NCBI GenBank assembly: GCA_943367715.1
Contig: CALRJY020000032.1
Coordinates: forward strand, 1-64,000
Length of the DNA stretch: 64,000 nucleotides
Direction: 5' to 3'
DNA from: JAEYXS01 sp943367715
GTDB taxonomy: Bacteria; Verrucomicrobiota; Verrucomicrobiia; Limisphaerales; JAEYXS01
Position numbers and translations under genes: made by a program. This document shows positions 53,416 to 62,633 of this stretch, one piece after another. The notes below the pieces were generated by a model. It saw nothing but the letters and a program-made list of their open reading frames with translations. It was not told the origin of the DNA and searched no databases. Position 1 is the first letter of the stretch; the number at the start of each line of letters is the position of its first letter.

Positions 53416-54927
53416 ATGCTGAAGAGACTGCTCGTTACGTGTGCGCTGTCGTTGGTCGCGGTCACGGCTTTTGCCGCCCAGAAGCCGAATATCGTGCTCA
53501 TTTACGCGGATGACCTCGGTTATGGCGATGTGAGCGCGAATGGCTCCAAGACGATCAAGACGCCGAACATGGACCGCATCGCGAAGGACGGGCTGCGGTT
53601 CACTGCTGGTTACGCGACGTCGGCCACGTGCACGCCTTCGCGGTATTCGCTGATGACGGGTGAGTATGCGTGGCGGCAGAAGGGCACGGGTATCTTGCCG
53701 GGTGATGCGGCACTGATCATCAAGCCGGGGCGCACTACGCTGCCCTCCATTCTGCAAAAGGCGGGTTACAAGACGGGTGCGGTGGGGAAATGGCATTTGG
53801 GCTTGGGCGACAAAGAGATTGATTGGAATGGGGACATCAAGCCGGGGCCGAATGAAATCGGTTACGATTATTCTTACATCATGGCAGCGACGGCGGATCG
53901 GGTGCCGTGTGTCTTTGTGGAGAATCATCGCGTAGTGGGATTGGACCCGAAAGATCCGATCGAGGTGAACTACACTAAGAACTTTCCGAGTGAACCAACG
54001 GGCAAGGAGAATCCGGAACTGCTGACCAAGCAGAAGCCGAGCCATGGGCATGACATGAGCATCGTGAATGGCATCAGCCGTATCGGATTCATGAAGGGTG
54101 GCAAGGCGGCGCTGTGGAAGGATGAGGACATGGCGGATATTTTCACGGGCAAAGCGGTGCAGTTCATGGAGAAGAACAAGGCGCAACCGTTCTTCCTCTA
54201 CTTTGGTTTGCATGATCCTCATGTGCCGCGGGTGCCGCATCCGCGCTTCGTCGGCAAGAGCGGCATGGGTGCGCGGGGTGATGCCATCATTCAAGCGGAC
54301 TGGTGCGTGGGTGAAGTTTTGAATGCGTTGGAGAAACTGAAGCTCAACGAAAACACGCTCGTCATCTTGAGCAGTGATAACGGGCCGGTGATCGATGACG
54401 GGTATCAGGATGAGGCGGTGAAGTTGCTCGGGGAACACAAGCCGTGGGGGCCGTATCGCGGGAACAAGTATAGCAAGTTTGAGGCAGGGACGCGCGTACC
54501 ATTTCTCGTGCGCTGGACGGGGAAGATCAAACCGGGGGTGAGTGACGCGATGATCTCGCAGGTGGATTTGCTGGCGTCCTTCGCGGCGTTGACGGGGCAG
54601 ACGTTGGCGGAAGCGGATGCGCCGGATAGTTTGAACATGCTGCCAGCTTTGTTGGGCGAATCGAAGCAAGGGCGTGAATACGTACTCGAACACGCGAATG
54701 CGGTGGCGTTGCGGCAGGGCAACTGGAAGTTCATCGAGGCGAGCAAGGGGCCGAAGGTGAACAAGAATACGAATGCGGAGACGGGTAATGATGAGGTGCC
54801 GCAATTGTATGACTTGAGCAAGGATGTGAACGAGCGCAAGAACGTGGCGGCGGAGAATCCAGAGAAGGTGCAGGAGATGCAGGCAGCGCTGAACAAGTTC
54901 AAACAGGCGGGACGGACACGGCCTTAA
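53416..54927 (+). CDS. Secreted sulfatase, arylsulfatase A-like (6 of 8)
   Basis: A 503-residue S1 sulfatase with signal peptide MLKRLLVTCALSLVAVTAFA. Metal site LIYADDLGYGDVSANG, formylglycine motif CTPSRYSLMTGEYAWRQKG (Cys72), AVGKWHLGLGD, and HDPHVPRVPHPRF. The RxxxG(T)GILPGDAALII segment is typical of a large Planctomycetes/Verrucomicrobiota arylsulfatase group. The next sulfatase gene starts 20 bases after its stop. Confidence 0.93.
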   Translation: MLKRLLVTCALSLVAVTAFAAQKPNIVLIYADDLGYGDVSANGSKTIKTPNMDRIAKDGLRFTAGYATSATCTPSRYSLMTGEYAWRQKGTGILPGDAALIIKPGRTTLPSILQKAGYKTGAVGKWHLGLGDKEIDWNGDIKPGPNEIGYDYSYIMAATADRVPCVFVENHRVVGLDPKDPIEVNYTKNFPSEPTGKENPELLTKQKPSHGHDMSIVNGISRIGFMKGGKAALWKDEDMADIFTGKAVQFMEKNKAQPFFLYFGLHDPHVPRVPHPRFVGKSGMGARGDAIIQADWCVGEVLNALEKLKLNENTLVILSSDNGPVIDDGYQDEAVKLLGEHKPWGPYRGNKYSKFEAGTRVPFLVRWTGKIKPGVSDAMISQVDLLASFAALTGQTLAEADAPDSLNMLPALLGESKQGREYVLEHANAVALRQGNWKFIEASKGPKVNKNTNAETGNDEVPQLYDLSKDVNERKNVAAENPEKVQEMQAALNKFKQAGRTRP

Positions 54928-54947
54928 AATTTTCGATCAATCAAAGC

Positions 54948-56339
54948 ATGAAAGCGTTATCTTCTATTTTAAGCGTGGTGGTGCTGGGGCTATCCGTGGT
55001 CACAGCAGTGCAGGCGGCGGAGAGGAAGCCGAATATCATCTACATTTTGTCTGACGATCTCGCGCAGGGGGATCTCGGGGTGTATGGGCAGAAGAAGATC
55101 AAGACGCCGAATCTCGACCGCATGGCGGCGGAGGGGACGCGTTACACGCAGGCGTATTGCGGCACGACGGTTTGCGCGCCTTCACGCACATCGCTCATGA
55201 CGGGTTTACATACGGGGCATAGTCCGGTGCGGGCGAATTTCGAGGCGCAACCAGAGGGACAGTTCCCCTTGCCCGCTGGCACACTCACGGTAGCGAAGCT
55301 ATTGAAGGATGCGGGCTATGCGACGGCGTGCATGGGCAAGTGGGGCATGGGGATGTTTGATACGACGGGCAGTCCGCTGAAGAACGGCATCGATCATTTC
55401 TTCGGCTACAACTGCCAGCGGCATGCGCACAGTTATTTTCCGACTTATCTGTATCGCAACGACAAGCGCATCGAGTTGCCGGGCAATGATGGCAAGGGCG
55501 TGGGCAAGACGTATGCGCAGGAGTTGATCGCGCAGGAGACGGTGAACTGGGTGAAGCAACAAAAGGACAAACCGTTCTTCCTTTATTACGCCATCACGCT
55601 GCCGCATGGGCGGTTTGAGATCGATGACCAAGGCCAGTACGCCAAGGAAGACTGGACGCCGCAACAGAAGAACTACGCGGCGATGGTCACGCGGCTGGAT
55701 AGTGATGTGGGGCGGTTGCTGAATGTGCTGAAGGAATTGAAGATCGATGACAACACGATTGTGTTCTTCTCCGGGGATAATGGTTCCTCATTCAACCCCA
55801 CGTCGGAGATCGGGAAGATGTTCGACCAAACGATGGGCGGCAAGTTGCGCGGGTTCAAACGGAGCATGTATGAGGGCGGTTTGCGGCAGGCGGCTTTGGT
55901 GCGGTGGCCGGGCAAGGTGCCAGCGGGTCGCGTGAGTGATGAGCCATGGGCGTTCTGGGATTTTATGCCGACGGCGGCGGAACTGGCGGGGACCACGCTG
56001 CCCAAGGGAGCGAAGACAGATGGGCTTTCGCTGGTGTCTTTCCTGAAAGGTGGGGCGGCGCCGAAGCGGGAATATTTTTATTGGGAACTGCATGAGGCGA
56101 AGTCCATCCAGGCCATCCGGTTTGGTGATTGGAAGGCGGTGCGGAATGGGCCTTCGGCGGCGATTGAATTGTATGATCTGAAGGCGGATGTATCGGAGTC
56201 GAAGAACTTGGCGGCGGAGAATCCGAAGGTGGTGGCGAAGGCGGAGGCGTTGATGAAGGAAGCGCACGTGGAAGACCCGAACTGGCCGATGGCGGAGAAG
56301 CGGGCGGTGGAGAATCGGAAGGGTAAGGTGACGGAGTAG
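54948..56339 (+). CDS. Secreted sulfatase (7 of 8)
   Basis: A 463-residue S1 sulfatase with signal peptide up to about residue 23 (LSVVVLGLSVVTAVQA). Metal site YILSDDLAQGDLGVYG, formylglycine motif CAPSRTSLMTGLHTGHSPVR (Cys76), and ACMGKWGMGMFDTTGSPLKNG, where GKWG replaces the usual GKWH. The HSPVRAN segment is like GALNS-type enzymes. It follows the previous sulfatase by 20 bases and is likely co-transcribed. A CCTCGC/GCGAGG hairpin begins about 20 bases after the stop. Confidence 0.92.
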   Translation: MKALSSILSVVVLGLSVVTAVQAAERKPNIIYILSDDLAQGDLGVYGQKKIKTPNLDRMAAEGTRYTQAYCGTTVCAPSRTSLMTGLHTGHSPVRANFEAQPEGQFPLPAGTLTVAKLLKDAGYATACMGKWGMGMFDTTGSPLKNGIDHFFGYNCQRHAHSYFPTYLYRNDKRIELPGNDGKGVGKTYAQELIAQETVNWVKQQKDKPFFLYYAITLPHGRFEIDDQGQYAKEDWTPQQKNYAAMVTRLDSDVGRLLNVLKELKIDDNTIVFFSGDNGSSFNPTSEIGKMFDQTMGGKLRGFKRSMYEGGLRQAALVRWPGKVPAGRVSDEPWAFWDFMPTAAELAGTTLPKGAKTDGLSLVSFLKGGAAPKREYFYWELHEAKSIQAIRFGDWKAVRNGPSAAIELYDLKADVSESKNLAAENPKVVAKAEALMKEAHVEDPNWPMAEKRAVENRKGKVTE

Positions 56340-56652
56340 GTTTAGTTTTCTTGGGTTTCCCTCGCGTTAGCGAGGATGGATTCTTAGCCACGGGCTTCAG
56401 CCCGTGGGATATGGTTTATATGTATGCGTCACGTAGTGACGCAAGAAGAGAGATCACTGGCGGGCTTCTTCCGTCGCTACGCGACGGGAATTTTTCACGA
56501 CCCACGGCGGCTTGAAAGCCGCCGCTAGGAATCTGGCGTGCCTAACAGCACGGAAGTCCGGCAGTCCAAGAGCGTTCGCTTCGTGCGGGTTTGATAGCTT
56601 TTGGTGCATCGCAGGGATTCCCTTTCGCCGCGATCTTTAGCACTCTCGGAGT
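56340..56652. repeat. Run of short intergenic palindromes
   Basis: 313 bases without a gene. Hairpins in order: CCTCGC/GCGAGG (56360-56375), CCACGGGC/GCCCGTGG (56388-56407), GCGTCA/TGACGC (56426-56442), CCGTCGC/GCGACGG near 56470, and GGCGGCTTGAAAGCCGCC near 56510. The spacing is irregular and no repeat unit is shared exactly. Confidence 0.75.
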
Positions 56653-58329
56653 ATGACCCTGCTGTTGAAACGAGTTCTCGCTTGTTTGTGCCTGTTGGCT
56701 TTTTCGTTCACTGGATGGAGCGCGGATACGCGGCCGAATATCGTCATCATCATGGCGGATGATTTGGGGTTTTCGGATGTGGGGTGTTTCGGCGGAGAGA
56801 TTCGGACGCCCAATATCGATTCGCTCGCGCAGAATGGGTTACGCTTCACGCAGTTTTACAATGCGGCACGGTGCTGTCCTACGCGGGCATCGCTGCTCAC
56901 GGGGCAGTATGCGCACAAGGTGGGTCTGGCGCGTAATGGGAACAGTCTCACGCGTAATGGGGCGACGATCGCGGAATTGCTTAAGGCGAATGGGTATCAG
57001 ACGGCACTGTCCGGAAAGTGGCATCTTTCGTTCACGCCGGTGCTGCCGGAGAAGCATCAGATGTGGCTGGATCACCGCTTTGATGCGCAGCAGCCGTTTG
57101 CACCGCTGGATTCTTATCCGGTGAGCCGTGGGTTTGATCGCCACTTCGGCATCGTGTGGGGAGTGATCAATTATTTCGATCCGTTCTCGCTCGTGGATGG
57201 GACCAATGCGGTGAAGGAAGTGCCCAAGGATTTTTACATCACGGATGCCATCACGGATCATGCGGTGAGCTATGTGCAGGACTTCGCCAAGGCGGAGAAG
57301 CCGTTCTTCCTCTATATGGCCCATTGTGGGCCGCACTGGCCTTTGCATGCGTTGCCGGAGGACATCGCCAAGTATCGCGATACGTATAAGGACGGCTGGC
57401 ATGAACTGAGGAGGAAACGGTTTGAGAAGCAGAAGCAGTTGGGTCTGTTCGATCCGAAGAACACCACGTTGCCGCCGGTGCAAGGGAATGGGAAGGATTG
57501 GGATGCGCTCACACCGGAGGAGAAGAATTATCAGGCGGCTAAGATGGCGGTGCATGCGGCGATGGTGGACCGGCTGGATCAAGGCGTGGGCAAATTGATC
57601 GAGGCTTTACGAGCGGCCAAGCAGCTCGACAACACGGTGATTATCTTCATGGCGGACAATGGGGCTTCGCCCGAGATACCGACGGTGCCGGGCTATGATC
57701 GGAATGCGTTCACGCGCGCGGGTGAGAAGCTGCGTTATGAGGCTGACGGCATTCCGGTGGAGTCCTTGGGCAAGGAGACGAGCTATACGGGCATCGGGTC
57801 GTATTGGGCGAATGCGGCGAACACGCCGTTCCGGTTTTGGAAAAAGGAATCGTATGAGGGCGGCGCGCATACGCCGATGATCGTGCATTGGCCGAAAGGT
57901 CTGAAGGCCAAGGGCGGCAGCACGACGGAACAAGCGGGACATGTGATTGATTTGCTGCCAACGTGTCTTGAGCTGGCGAAGGGCACTTATCCGGCAGAGT
58001 ATCAGGGCAACAAGTTGACGGCGTTGGATGGGCTTAGCCTGATGCCGGTTCTACAGGGCAAACAACGCACGACGCAGGAGGCGGTTTTCTTTGAGCATGA
58101 GAATGGGCGCGCGGTGCGTATGGGGGATTGGAAATTGGTGGCGCATTCACGGCCGCAAAGCCAGTGGGAGCTCTATAATTTGAAGGAGGACCGGACGGAG
58201 ATGCGTAATCTGGCGACATCGAATGAGGCGCAATTCAAATTGCTCAAGGATAGGTATGATGAGTGGTTTCGGGTGGTGGCGGAGCCGATGATACCGGGGG
58301 CACAGAAGGGGAAGAAGGGGCGGGAGTAA
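56653..58329 (+). CDS. Secreted sulfatase, arylsulfatase-like (8 of 8)
   Basis: A 558-residue S1 sulfatase with signal peptide to about residue 24 (LACLCLLAFSFTGWSA). Metal site IIMADDLGFSDVGCFGG, formylglycine motif CCPTRASLLTGQYAHK (Cys74), LSGKWHLSFTPVLPE, and FLYMAHCGPHWPLHALP. The CCPTR motif and length are shared with the 42.8 kb sulfatase, so the two may be distant paralogues. Coding is G-rich on the + strand, unlike the 42.8 kb gene on the same strand. Confidence 0.93.
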   Translation: MTLLLKRVLACLCLLAFSFTGWSADTRPNIVIIMADDLGFSDVGCFGGEIRTPNIDSLAQNGLRFTQFYNAARCCPTRASLLTGQYAHKVGLARNGNSLTRNGATIAELLKANGYQTALSGKWHLSFTPVLPEKHQMWLDHRFDAQQPFAPLDSYPVSRGFDRHFGIVWGVINYFDPFSLVDGTNAVKEVPKDFYITDAITDHAVSYVQDFAKAEKPFFLYMAHCGPHWPLHALPEDIAKYRDTYKDGWHELRRKRFEKQKQLGLFDPKNTTLPPVQGNGKDWDALTPEEKNYQAAKMAVHAAMVDRLDQGVGKLIEALRAAKQLDNTVIIFMADNGASPEIPTVPGYDRNAFTRAGEKLRYEADGIPVESLGKETSYTGIGSYWANAANTPFRFWKKESYEGGAHTPMIVHWPKGLKAKGGSTTEQAGHVIDLLPTCLELAKGTYPAEYQGNKLTALDGLSLMPVLQGKQRTTQEAVFFEHENGRAVRMGDWKLVAHSRPQSQWELYNLKEDRTEMRNLATSNEAQFKLLKDRYDEWFRVVAEPMIPGAQKGKKGRE

Positions 58330-58792
58330 AGGTGGGGAGAGGTTCACCCACAATCAATTTTCAAGCTGAGTTTGCTTATGGAAGTCACCTTCCCCCTCAC
58401 CCCTGCCCTCTCCCTTGGGGAGAGGGAGAACATTTGCGGCTGTTTGAGGGATTTGTGCGGTGCGGGCATGCGGCGCCTGGTCTCGCATGCCGTCAGAAAT
58501 ATTCTTTGTCACACGACTGACATTTTATTCTCACTTTATTCTTTCACGGTCCTGCGGGACATAGTCCCGCGGTCCATTCGAGAATTCGGGCCGTTAGATG
58601 CATTCCATCTCTCCCGTGCATGAATCGCACTTTCAGTGCTTCTGTTTTTCTCCCGACTTTACCTAGGCCGTTGGCCTAGGCTGGTATGAGGCCGGGCCTT
58701 TGGCCCTCGTTTCAGCAAGTCCCTGATGGGACTGGAGAACATCCGGCCACTTAGCGGTTGCAGTTCTGGGGGTATCGGCTAACACGTTTGGC
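58330..58792. repeat. 463-base palindrome-rich gap before the S9 peptidase
   Basis: Contains the CCCTCACCCCTGCCCTCTCC element (58391-58430), then from about 58555 a run of hairpins: CCTGCGGGACATAGTCCCGCGG, GCACTTTCAGTGC, CCTAGGCCGTTGGCCTAGG, GGGCCTTTGGCCC and AGTCCCTGATGGGACT. No gene is supported. Confidence 0.8.
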
Positions 58793-61324
58793 ATGCGTTT
58801 TCCCGTTTTGTGGCTGGCAGGTGTCTGCTTGTTATCGATGGCGTGCATCGATCCGGTTTTTGCTCAGGGGAGCAAGGCGGATTATGAGCGGGCAGCGGGT
58901 TTGCGGCGGTTGACGGAGAACAAGGTGCTCAATATGCAGGTGGAGCCGCATTGGCTCAGCAATGGGGAGGATTTTTGGTATCGGCGGCAATTGCCGGATA
59001 ATGCGCATGAATTCATTTTGGTGCGCAGTCTTAAGCGCACGCGGCTAATCGCGTTCGATCACGCCAAACTCACAGAGGCTTTGAGCAAGGCGGGCGTGAA
59101 GGACTTGAAGGCGGATCGCCTGCCGGTGGACCGGATCGAACCGGTGGATAAAAGCACAACGTTGGAACTCTTGATCAAGGGGAAGTGGTGGCAGTTCGAT
59201 ACGGCATCGAATGAGCTCAAGGCGTTGAACAAGGCAGCGCCCAAGCTGGTGGCAACCAGTGGCGGTAAAGGCACTTCGCGGAATGGTGGAGGAAGGGCGA
59301 ACATCACGTTCGTCAATCGTTCCGGTGGTGAAGTGGAGCTTTTCTGGGTGGATACGGAGGGCAAGCAGAAGAGCTACGGGAAGCTGGCGGCGAATGGGGA
59401 GCGTGAGATGGGGACCTTTGCGGGGCATGTGTGGCTGGTGACGGACAAGAATGGGAAATCACTCGGACAATTTGAGGCGACTTTGGAAAACGGCGTCGCG
59501 GAGATCACAGGCAATCCGCCGGCACCGGAAAAGGCGGCGGTCACGAAACCTCGCGGGGAATCGCCGGATGGCAAATGGGTGGCGTTCTACAAGAACAACA
59601 ACGTGTGGGTGCGGGCCAAGGAGACGAAAGAGGAAACGGCGTTGAGCACGGATGGGACGGCGCAGGATAGCTACGGCGGTGCGTTTCATTGGTCGCCGGA
59701 TTCGCAGAAACTGGTGGTGCTGCGCACGAAGCAAGGGGGCGATCGCAAGGTGTATATGGTGGAGTCCTCGCCAAAGGACCAGCTACAGCCGAAGTTACAG
59801 GATTATAATTATCTGAAGCCGGGCGATCCGATACCGCTGGCCAAGCCGCAGTTGTTCCATCTCGCCACGAAGAAGCAGATTCCGGTGAGCGAGGAGTTGT
59901 TTCCGAATCCGTGGAGTGTGACTCAGATGGCGTGGGCGCCGGATTCGCGGGAGTTCAGTTTTCTCTACAATCAGCGCGGGCATCAGGTGCTGCGGCTCTT
60001 GGGCATCAACGCGGAGAGCGGCGCGGTGCGGACAATCATCAATGAGGAGAGCACTACGTTCATCGATTACTCAGGGAAGCTGTATCTGCATCGCGTGGAG
60101 AAAACGGGTGAGCTGATCTGGATGTCGGAGCGGGATGGGTGGAATCATCTGTATCTCTATGACCCGGCCACGGGCTCGGTGAAGAATCAGATCACGAAGG
60201 GTGACTTCGTGGTGCGCGGCGTGGAAAAAGTGGATGATGCCACACGGCGAATCTGGTTTCGCGCGGGAGGATTCCGGAAGGATGAGGACCCTTATTACGT
60301 GCAATATCTACGGGTGGATTTCGATGGCAATGGGTTGACGCCATTGACTGAGGGGGATGGGACACACGAAATCACTTATTCGCCGAACGGACGGTTTCAT
60401 CTGGATACGTGGTCGCGCGTGGATCAAGCGCCGGTGACGACGTTGCGCAACAGCGAGAGAGGCACGCTGGCTGTGGCGTTGGAGACGGCGGATGAGAAGC
60501 CGTTGCTCGCCACGGGATGGAAGGCGCCGGAGCGGTTTGTGGCGAAGGGGCGTGATGGTGCGACGGATATTTACGGCATCATCATCCGGCCGACAAATTT
60601 TGATCCGGCGAAGAAGTATCCGGTGATCGAGAACATTTATGCAGGACCGCACGGGGCGTTTGTGCCGAAGGATTTTCGCGCGTATTACGGGATGCAGGAG
60701 ATCGCGGAGCTGGGGTTCATCGTGGTGCAGATCGACGGGATGGGGACGAATTTCCGCTCGCGCAAGTTTCATGATGTGTGCTGGCAGAACCTGGGCGATT
60801 CGGGTTTTCCGGATCGCATCTTGTGGTTGAAGGCGGCGGCGAAGAAGCATCCATCGATGGACCTCGCGCGCGTGGGCATCTACGGCGGGTCGGCGGGTGG
60901 GCAGAGTTCTACGCGGGCACTGCTGGCGCATGGAGATTTTTACAAGGCGGCGGTGTCGGACTGTGGGTGTCATGACAATCGCATGGATAAGATCTGGTGG
61001 AATGAGCAGTGGATGGGCTGGCCGGTGGGGCCGCATTACGCGGAGCAATCGAACGTGACGCAGGCGCACAAACTCCAGGGCAAACTCATGCTGGTGGTGG
61101 GCGAACTGGATCGCAACGTGGACCCGGCCTCAACGATGCAGGTGGCGAACGCGCTGCAGAAGGCGGACAAGGATTTTGAGCTGCTCATCATCACGGGTGC
61201 GGGTCATGGGAGTGCGGAGACGCCGTATGGACGGAGACGGCGGCAGGATTTTTTTGTGCGGCATTTGCTGGGGGTGGAGCCGCGGTGGGTCGGAGTTAAG
61301 GCAACCGCAGATGGGCGCAAATAA
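58793..61324 (+). CDS. Secreted S9 prolyl oligopeptidase-like enzyme with inserted VHL beta domain
   Basis: An 843-residue exported serine peptidase with signal peptide MRFPVLWLAGVCLLSMACID (up to about 25). Residues 25-150 and 240-560 form a DPP IV-type beta-propeller; residues 565-830 are the alpha/beta hydrolase domain. Catalytic triad: Ser700 in YGGSAGGQSS, Asp773 (or Asp777) in GELDRNVDP and His805 in GAGHGSAET. Residues 168-230 (ITFVNRSGGEVELFWVDTEG ... GHVWLV) align without gaps to the VHL beta domain; Tyr195, His212 and Trp214 match VHL Tyr98, His115 and Trp117, and Thr208 matches Ser111. The enzyme probably cuts after proline in secreted peptides. The last residues are coded by a CGCAGATG-type repeat. 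Confidence 0.9.
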   Translation: MRFPVLWLAGVCLLSMACIDPVFAQGSKADYERAAGLRRLTENKVLNMQVEPHWLSNGEDFWYRRQLPDNAHEFILVRSLKRTRLIAFDHAKLTEALSKAGVKDLKADRLPVDRIEPVDKSTTLELLIKGKWWQFDTASNELKALNKAAPKLVATSGGKGTSRNGGGRANITFVNRSGGEVELFWVDTEGKQKSYGKLAANGEREMGTFAGHVWLVTDKNGKSLGQFEATLENGVAEITGNPPAPEKAAVTKPRGESPDGKWVAFYKNNNVWVRAKETKEETALSTDGTAQDSYGGAFHWSPDSQKLVVLRTKQGGDRKVYMVESSPKDQLQPKLQDYNYLKPGDPIPLAKPQLFHLATKKQIPVSEELFPNPWSVTQMAWAPDSREFSFLYNQRGHQVLRLLGINAESGAVRTIINEESTTFIDYSGKLYLHRVEKTGELIWMSERDGWNHLYLYDPATGSVKNQITKGDFVVRGVEKVDDATRRIWFRAGGFRKDEDPYYVQYLRVDFDGNGLTPLTEGDGTHEITYSPNGRFHLDTWSRVDQAPVTTLRNSERGTLAVALETADEKPLLATGWKAPERFVAKGRDGATDIYGIIIRPTNFDPAKKYPVIENIYAGPHGAFVPKDFRAYYGMQEIAELGFIVVQIDGMGTNFRSRKFHDVCWQNLGDSGFPDRILWLKAAAKKHPSMDLARVGIYGGSAGGQSSTRALLAHGDFYKAAVSDCGCHDNRMDKIWWNEQWMGWPVGPHYAEQSNVTQAHKLQGKLMLVVGELDRNVDPASTMQVANALQKADKDFELLIITGAGHGSAETPYGRRRRQDFFVRHLLGVEPRWVGVKATADGRK

Positions 61325-61335
61325 ACGCAGATGAT
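61304..61335. repeat. CGCAGATG-type dispersed repeat over the peptidase stop codon
   Basis: ACCGCAGATGGGCGCAAATA and ACGCAGATGAT, related to 735-771. It supplies the last codons (ADGRK) and stop of the S9 peptidase gene. The stretch leads into a 41-base gap to the convergent NaeI gene. Confidence 0.5.
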
Positions 61336-61365
61336 GGGGAAATCAATCAGACTAAAGAGTGGCCG

Positions 61366-62262
61366 CTAAATCTTGGGTAAGCGAGGTGCTGGCACAACCG
61401 GATCTTTTTCACCTGCCATCCGCCAATGTTTCCCGTCAATTCTAGCAACCCCTATTCCCGGTTTTGACGCGAGCACGACACGTATTGGAACGGATTCTCC
61501 GCGTTGCGGAATTGTTACGCCCAGCGCGGCAGCAATTTTCACATGGGAATCATATTGCCCTAAAATGATGATGCCTTCTGGTTGAAGCTTTGTGCGTGCT
61601 CCTCCATTTGCGCGCACGCGCTTCATGTAATCATCCTGCTGGGCGACTGTAGCAACGGTAGCTCTACCGATAGCCAAACCCAATGCTGCGCGGAAGAGTT
61701 CGTTGATACGTTGTTGCCCTGATTCTGGAGCCATGATCCTGGCCACGGTATCTGCAGGTAACTGCAACAGGACATTGGGTGGTAAAGGAGCGTTTTTGCG
61801 TAACCATCTAATGGCGCTACGGCCTGCGGGATTAAGAGTCTTCTTTCCGTCCCTGTTTTCACCGGTATTCAGGTGATCTTCGCTGGCACGGACCAAGCCC
61901 ATATTCCAAGTTGGGGTTGCGGTATCTTCTGCTGACAGCAACAGACAAAGATGGTTGCGAGCTTCAGGTGGAATCATCCAGGCACCCATTTTCTGAGAGT
62001 ATTTGCAATCCACCTCAATCCCCTCAATTTGGTAATCCAACTCCTTTCCATCAGCGAATTCGAACTCTCTTTGCAGGTTGATCTCCACCAGAGTGCCACA
62101 GTGGGTCTTTTCTGTCTTGTAGAGCTGATCCCAATGGTAGCGGCGTGTCCGCTGTCCATCGTAGAGCTGGTCAAAAGTGGATCTCAACACATCAGAGGTC
62201 CGAATTCCATGCGGGTCTGTGGATTGCAGGGATTGAAACACCTTCTCCAATTCTTCATCCAT
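61366..62262 (-). CDS. NaeI-type restriction endonuclease (type IIE)
   Basis: A 298-residue protein closely matching NaeI. N-terminal endonuclease domain residues: Glu60 (LVEIN), Asp76, Asp85 and Lys87 in VDCKYSQ; these correspond to Glu70, Asp86, Asp95 and Lys97 of NaeI with a constant shift of ten. The ligase-like LYDG motif (33-36) is present; Leu33 aligns to Leu43 of NaeI, the residue whose change to Lys gives topoisomerase activity. The C-terminal half (about 170-298) is the effector DNA-binding domain (ATVAQQDDYMKRVRANGGAR). Its target, if conserved, would be GCCGGC; this is inferred. ATG at 62262 is seven bases after the regulator stop. Confidence 0.95.
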   Translation of the reverse strand: MDEELEKVFQSLQSTDPHGIRTSDVLRSTFDQLYDGQRTRRYHWDQLYKTEKTHCGTLVEINLQREFEFADGKELDYQIEGIEVDCKYSQKMGAWMIPPEARNHLCLLLSAEDTATPTWNMGLVRASEDHLNTGENRDGKKTLNPAGRSAIRWLRKNAPLPPNVLLQLPADTVARIMAPESGQQRINELFRAALGLAIGRATVATVAQQDDYMKRVRANGGARTKLQPEGIIILGQYDSHVKIAAALGVTIPQRGESVPIRVVLASKPGIGVARIDGKHWRMAGEKDPVVPAPRLPKI

Positions 62263-62269
62263 AAATGTG

Positions 62270-62515
62270 CTATTTGGATGATGCCGTCTTTGGGTTCACG
62301 GCTTCCTCAATCAATCGCGGAAGACTTACTTTCAGCGCCTTGGCAATTTTCGCAGATGCATCCAAGGTGGGATTCCGAACTCCCCTTTCGACCATACTGA
62401 TATAGGTGGGATGAAGTCCGGCCTGTTCAGCCAGACGTTCTTGAGACAGGCCAGCTTCTATCCGGCGACGACGAACGGCTATTCCGAACTGTTTGGAAAC
62501 GCTGGAACTTGGCAT
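62270..62515 (-). CDS. Controller-like Xre-family regulator of the NaeI system
   Basis: An 81-residue helix-turn-helix protein from ATG 62515. HTH segment AVRRRRIEAGLSQERLAEQAGLHPTYISMVERGVRNPTL (split here at IEAGLSQERLAEQAGLHPTY). The C-terminal KAL-KVSLPRLIEEAV fits C-protein dimerisation. Such proteins delay expression of the nuclease when a restriction-modification system enters a new host. The stop codon (TAG, 62270-62272) is seven bases before the endonuclease ATG. A palindromic C-box-like operator lies 31-49 bases before the start. The start codon has no strong SD, which is also typical of C genes. Confidence 0.88.
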   Translation of the reverse strand: MPSSSVSKQFGIAVRRRRIEAGLSQERLAEQAGLHPTYISMVERGVRNPTLDASAKIAKALKVSLPRLIEEAVNPKTASSK

Positions 62516-62545
62516 CAAAGGTCTTGTGCCATTTGAGCTGTGCAG

Positions 62546-62564
62546 AGTCTATAGACTATAGTAT
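62546..62564 (-). promoter_or_regulatory. C-box-like operator of the NaeI controller gene
   Basis: On the + strand AGTCTATAGACT (62546-62557) is a perfect 12-base palindrome overlapping ACTATAGT (62555-62562). On the minus strand this reads ATACTATAGTCTATAGACT, close to the ACTTATAGTC-type sites bound by controller proteins, arranged as two overlapping half-operators. It lies between the methyltransferase stop and the controller start. Confidence 0.6.
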
Positions 62565-62633
62565 GTGAGCACCTTAAGCAGACCACGGCTAATCACCGCG
62601 GTAAGACACCTCGGGGATGTAGAGGAATCAGGC

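Noticed and set aside
62270..62515. Prophage repressor
   Set aside because: Small Xre proteins are common in phages, but this one is directly upstream of NaeI, has a C-box-like operator and no other phage gene is near.
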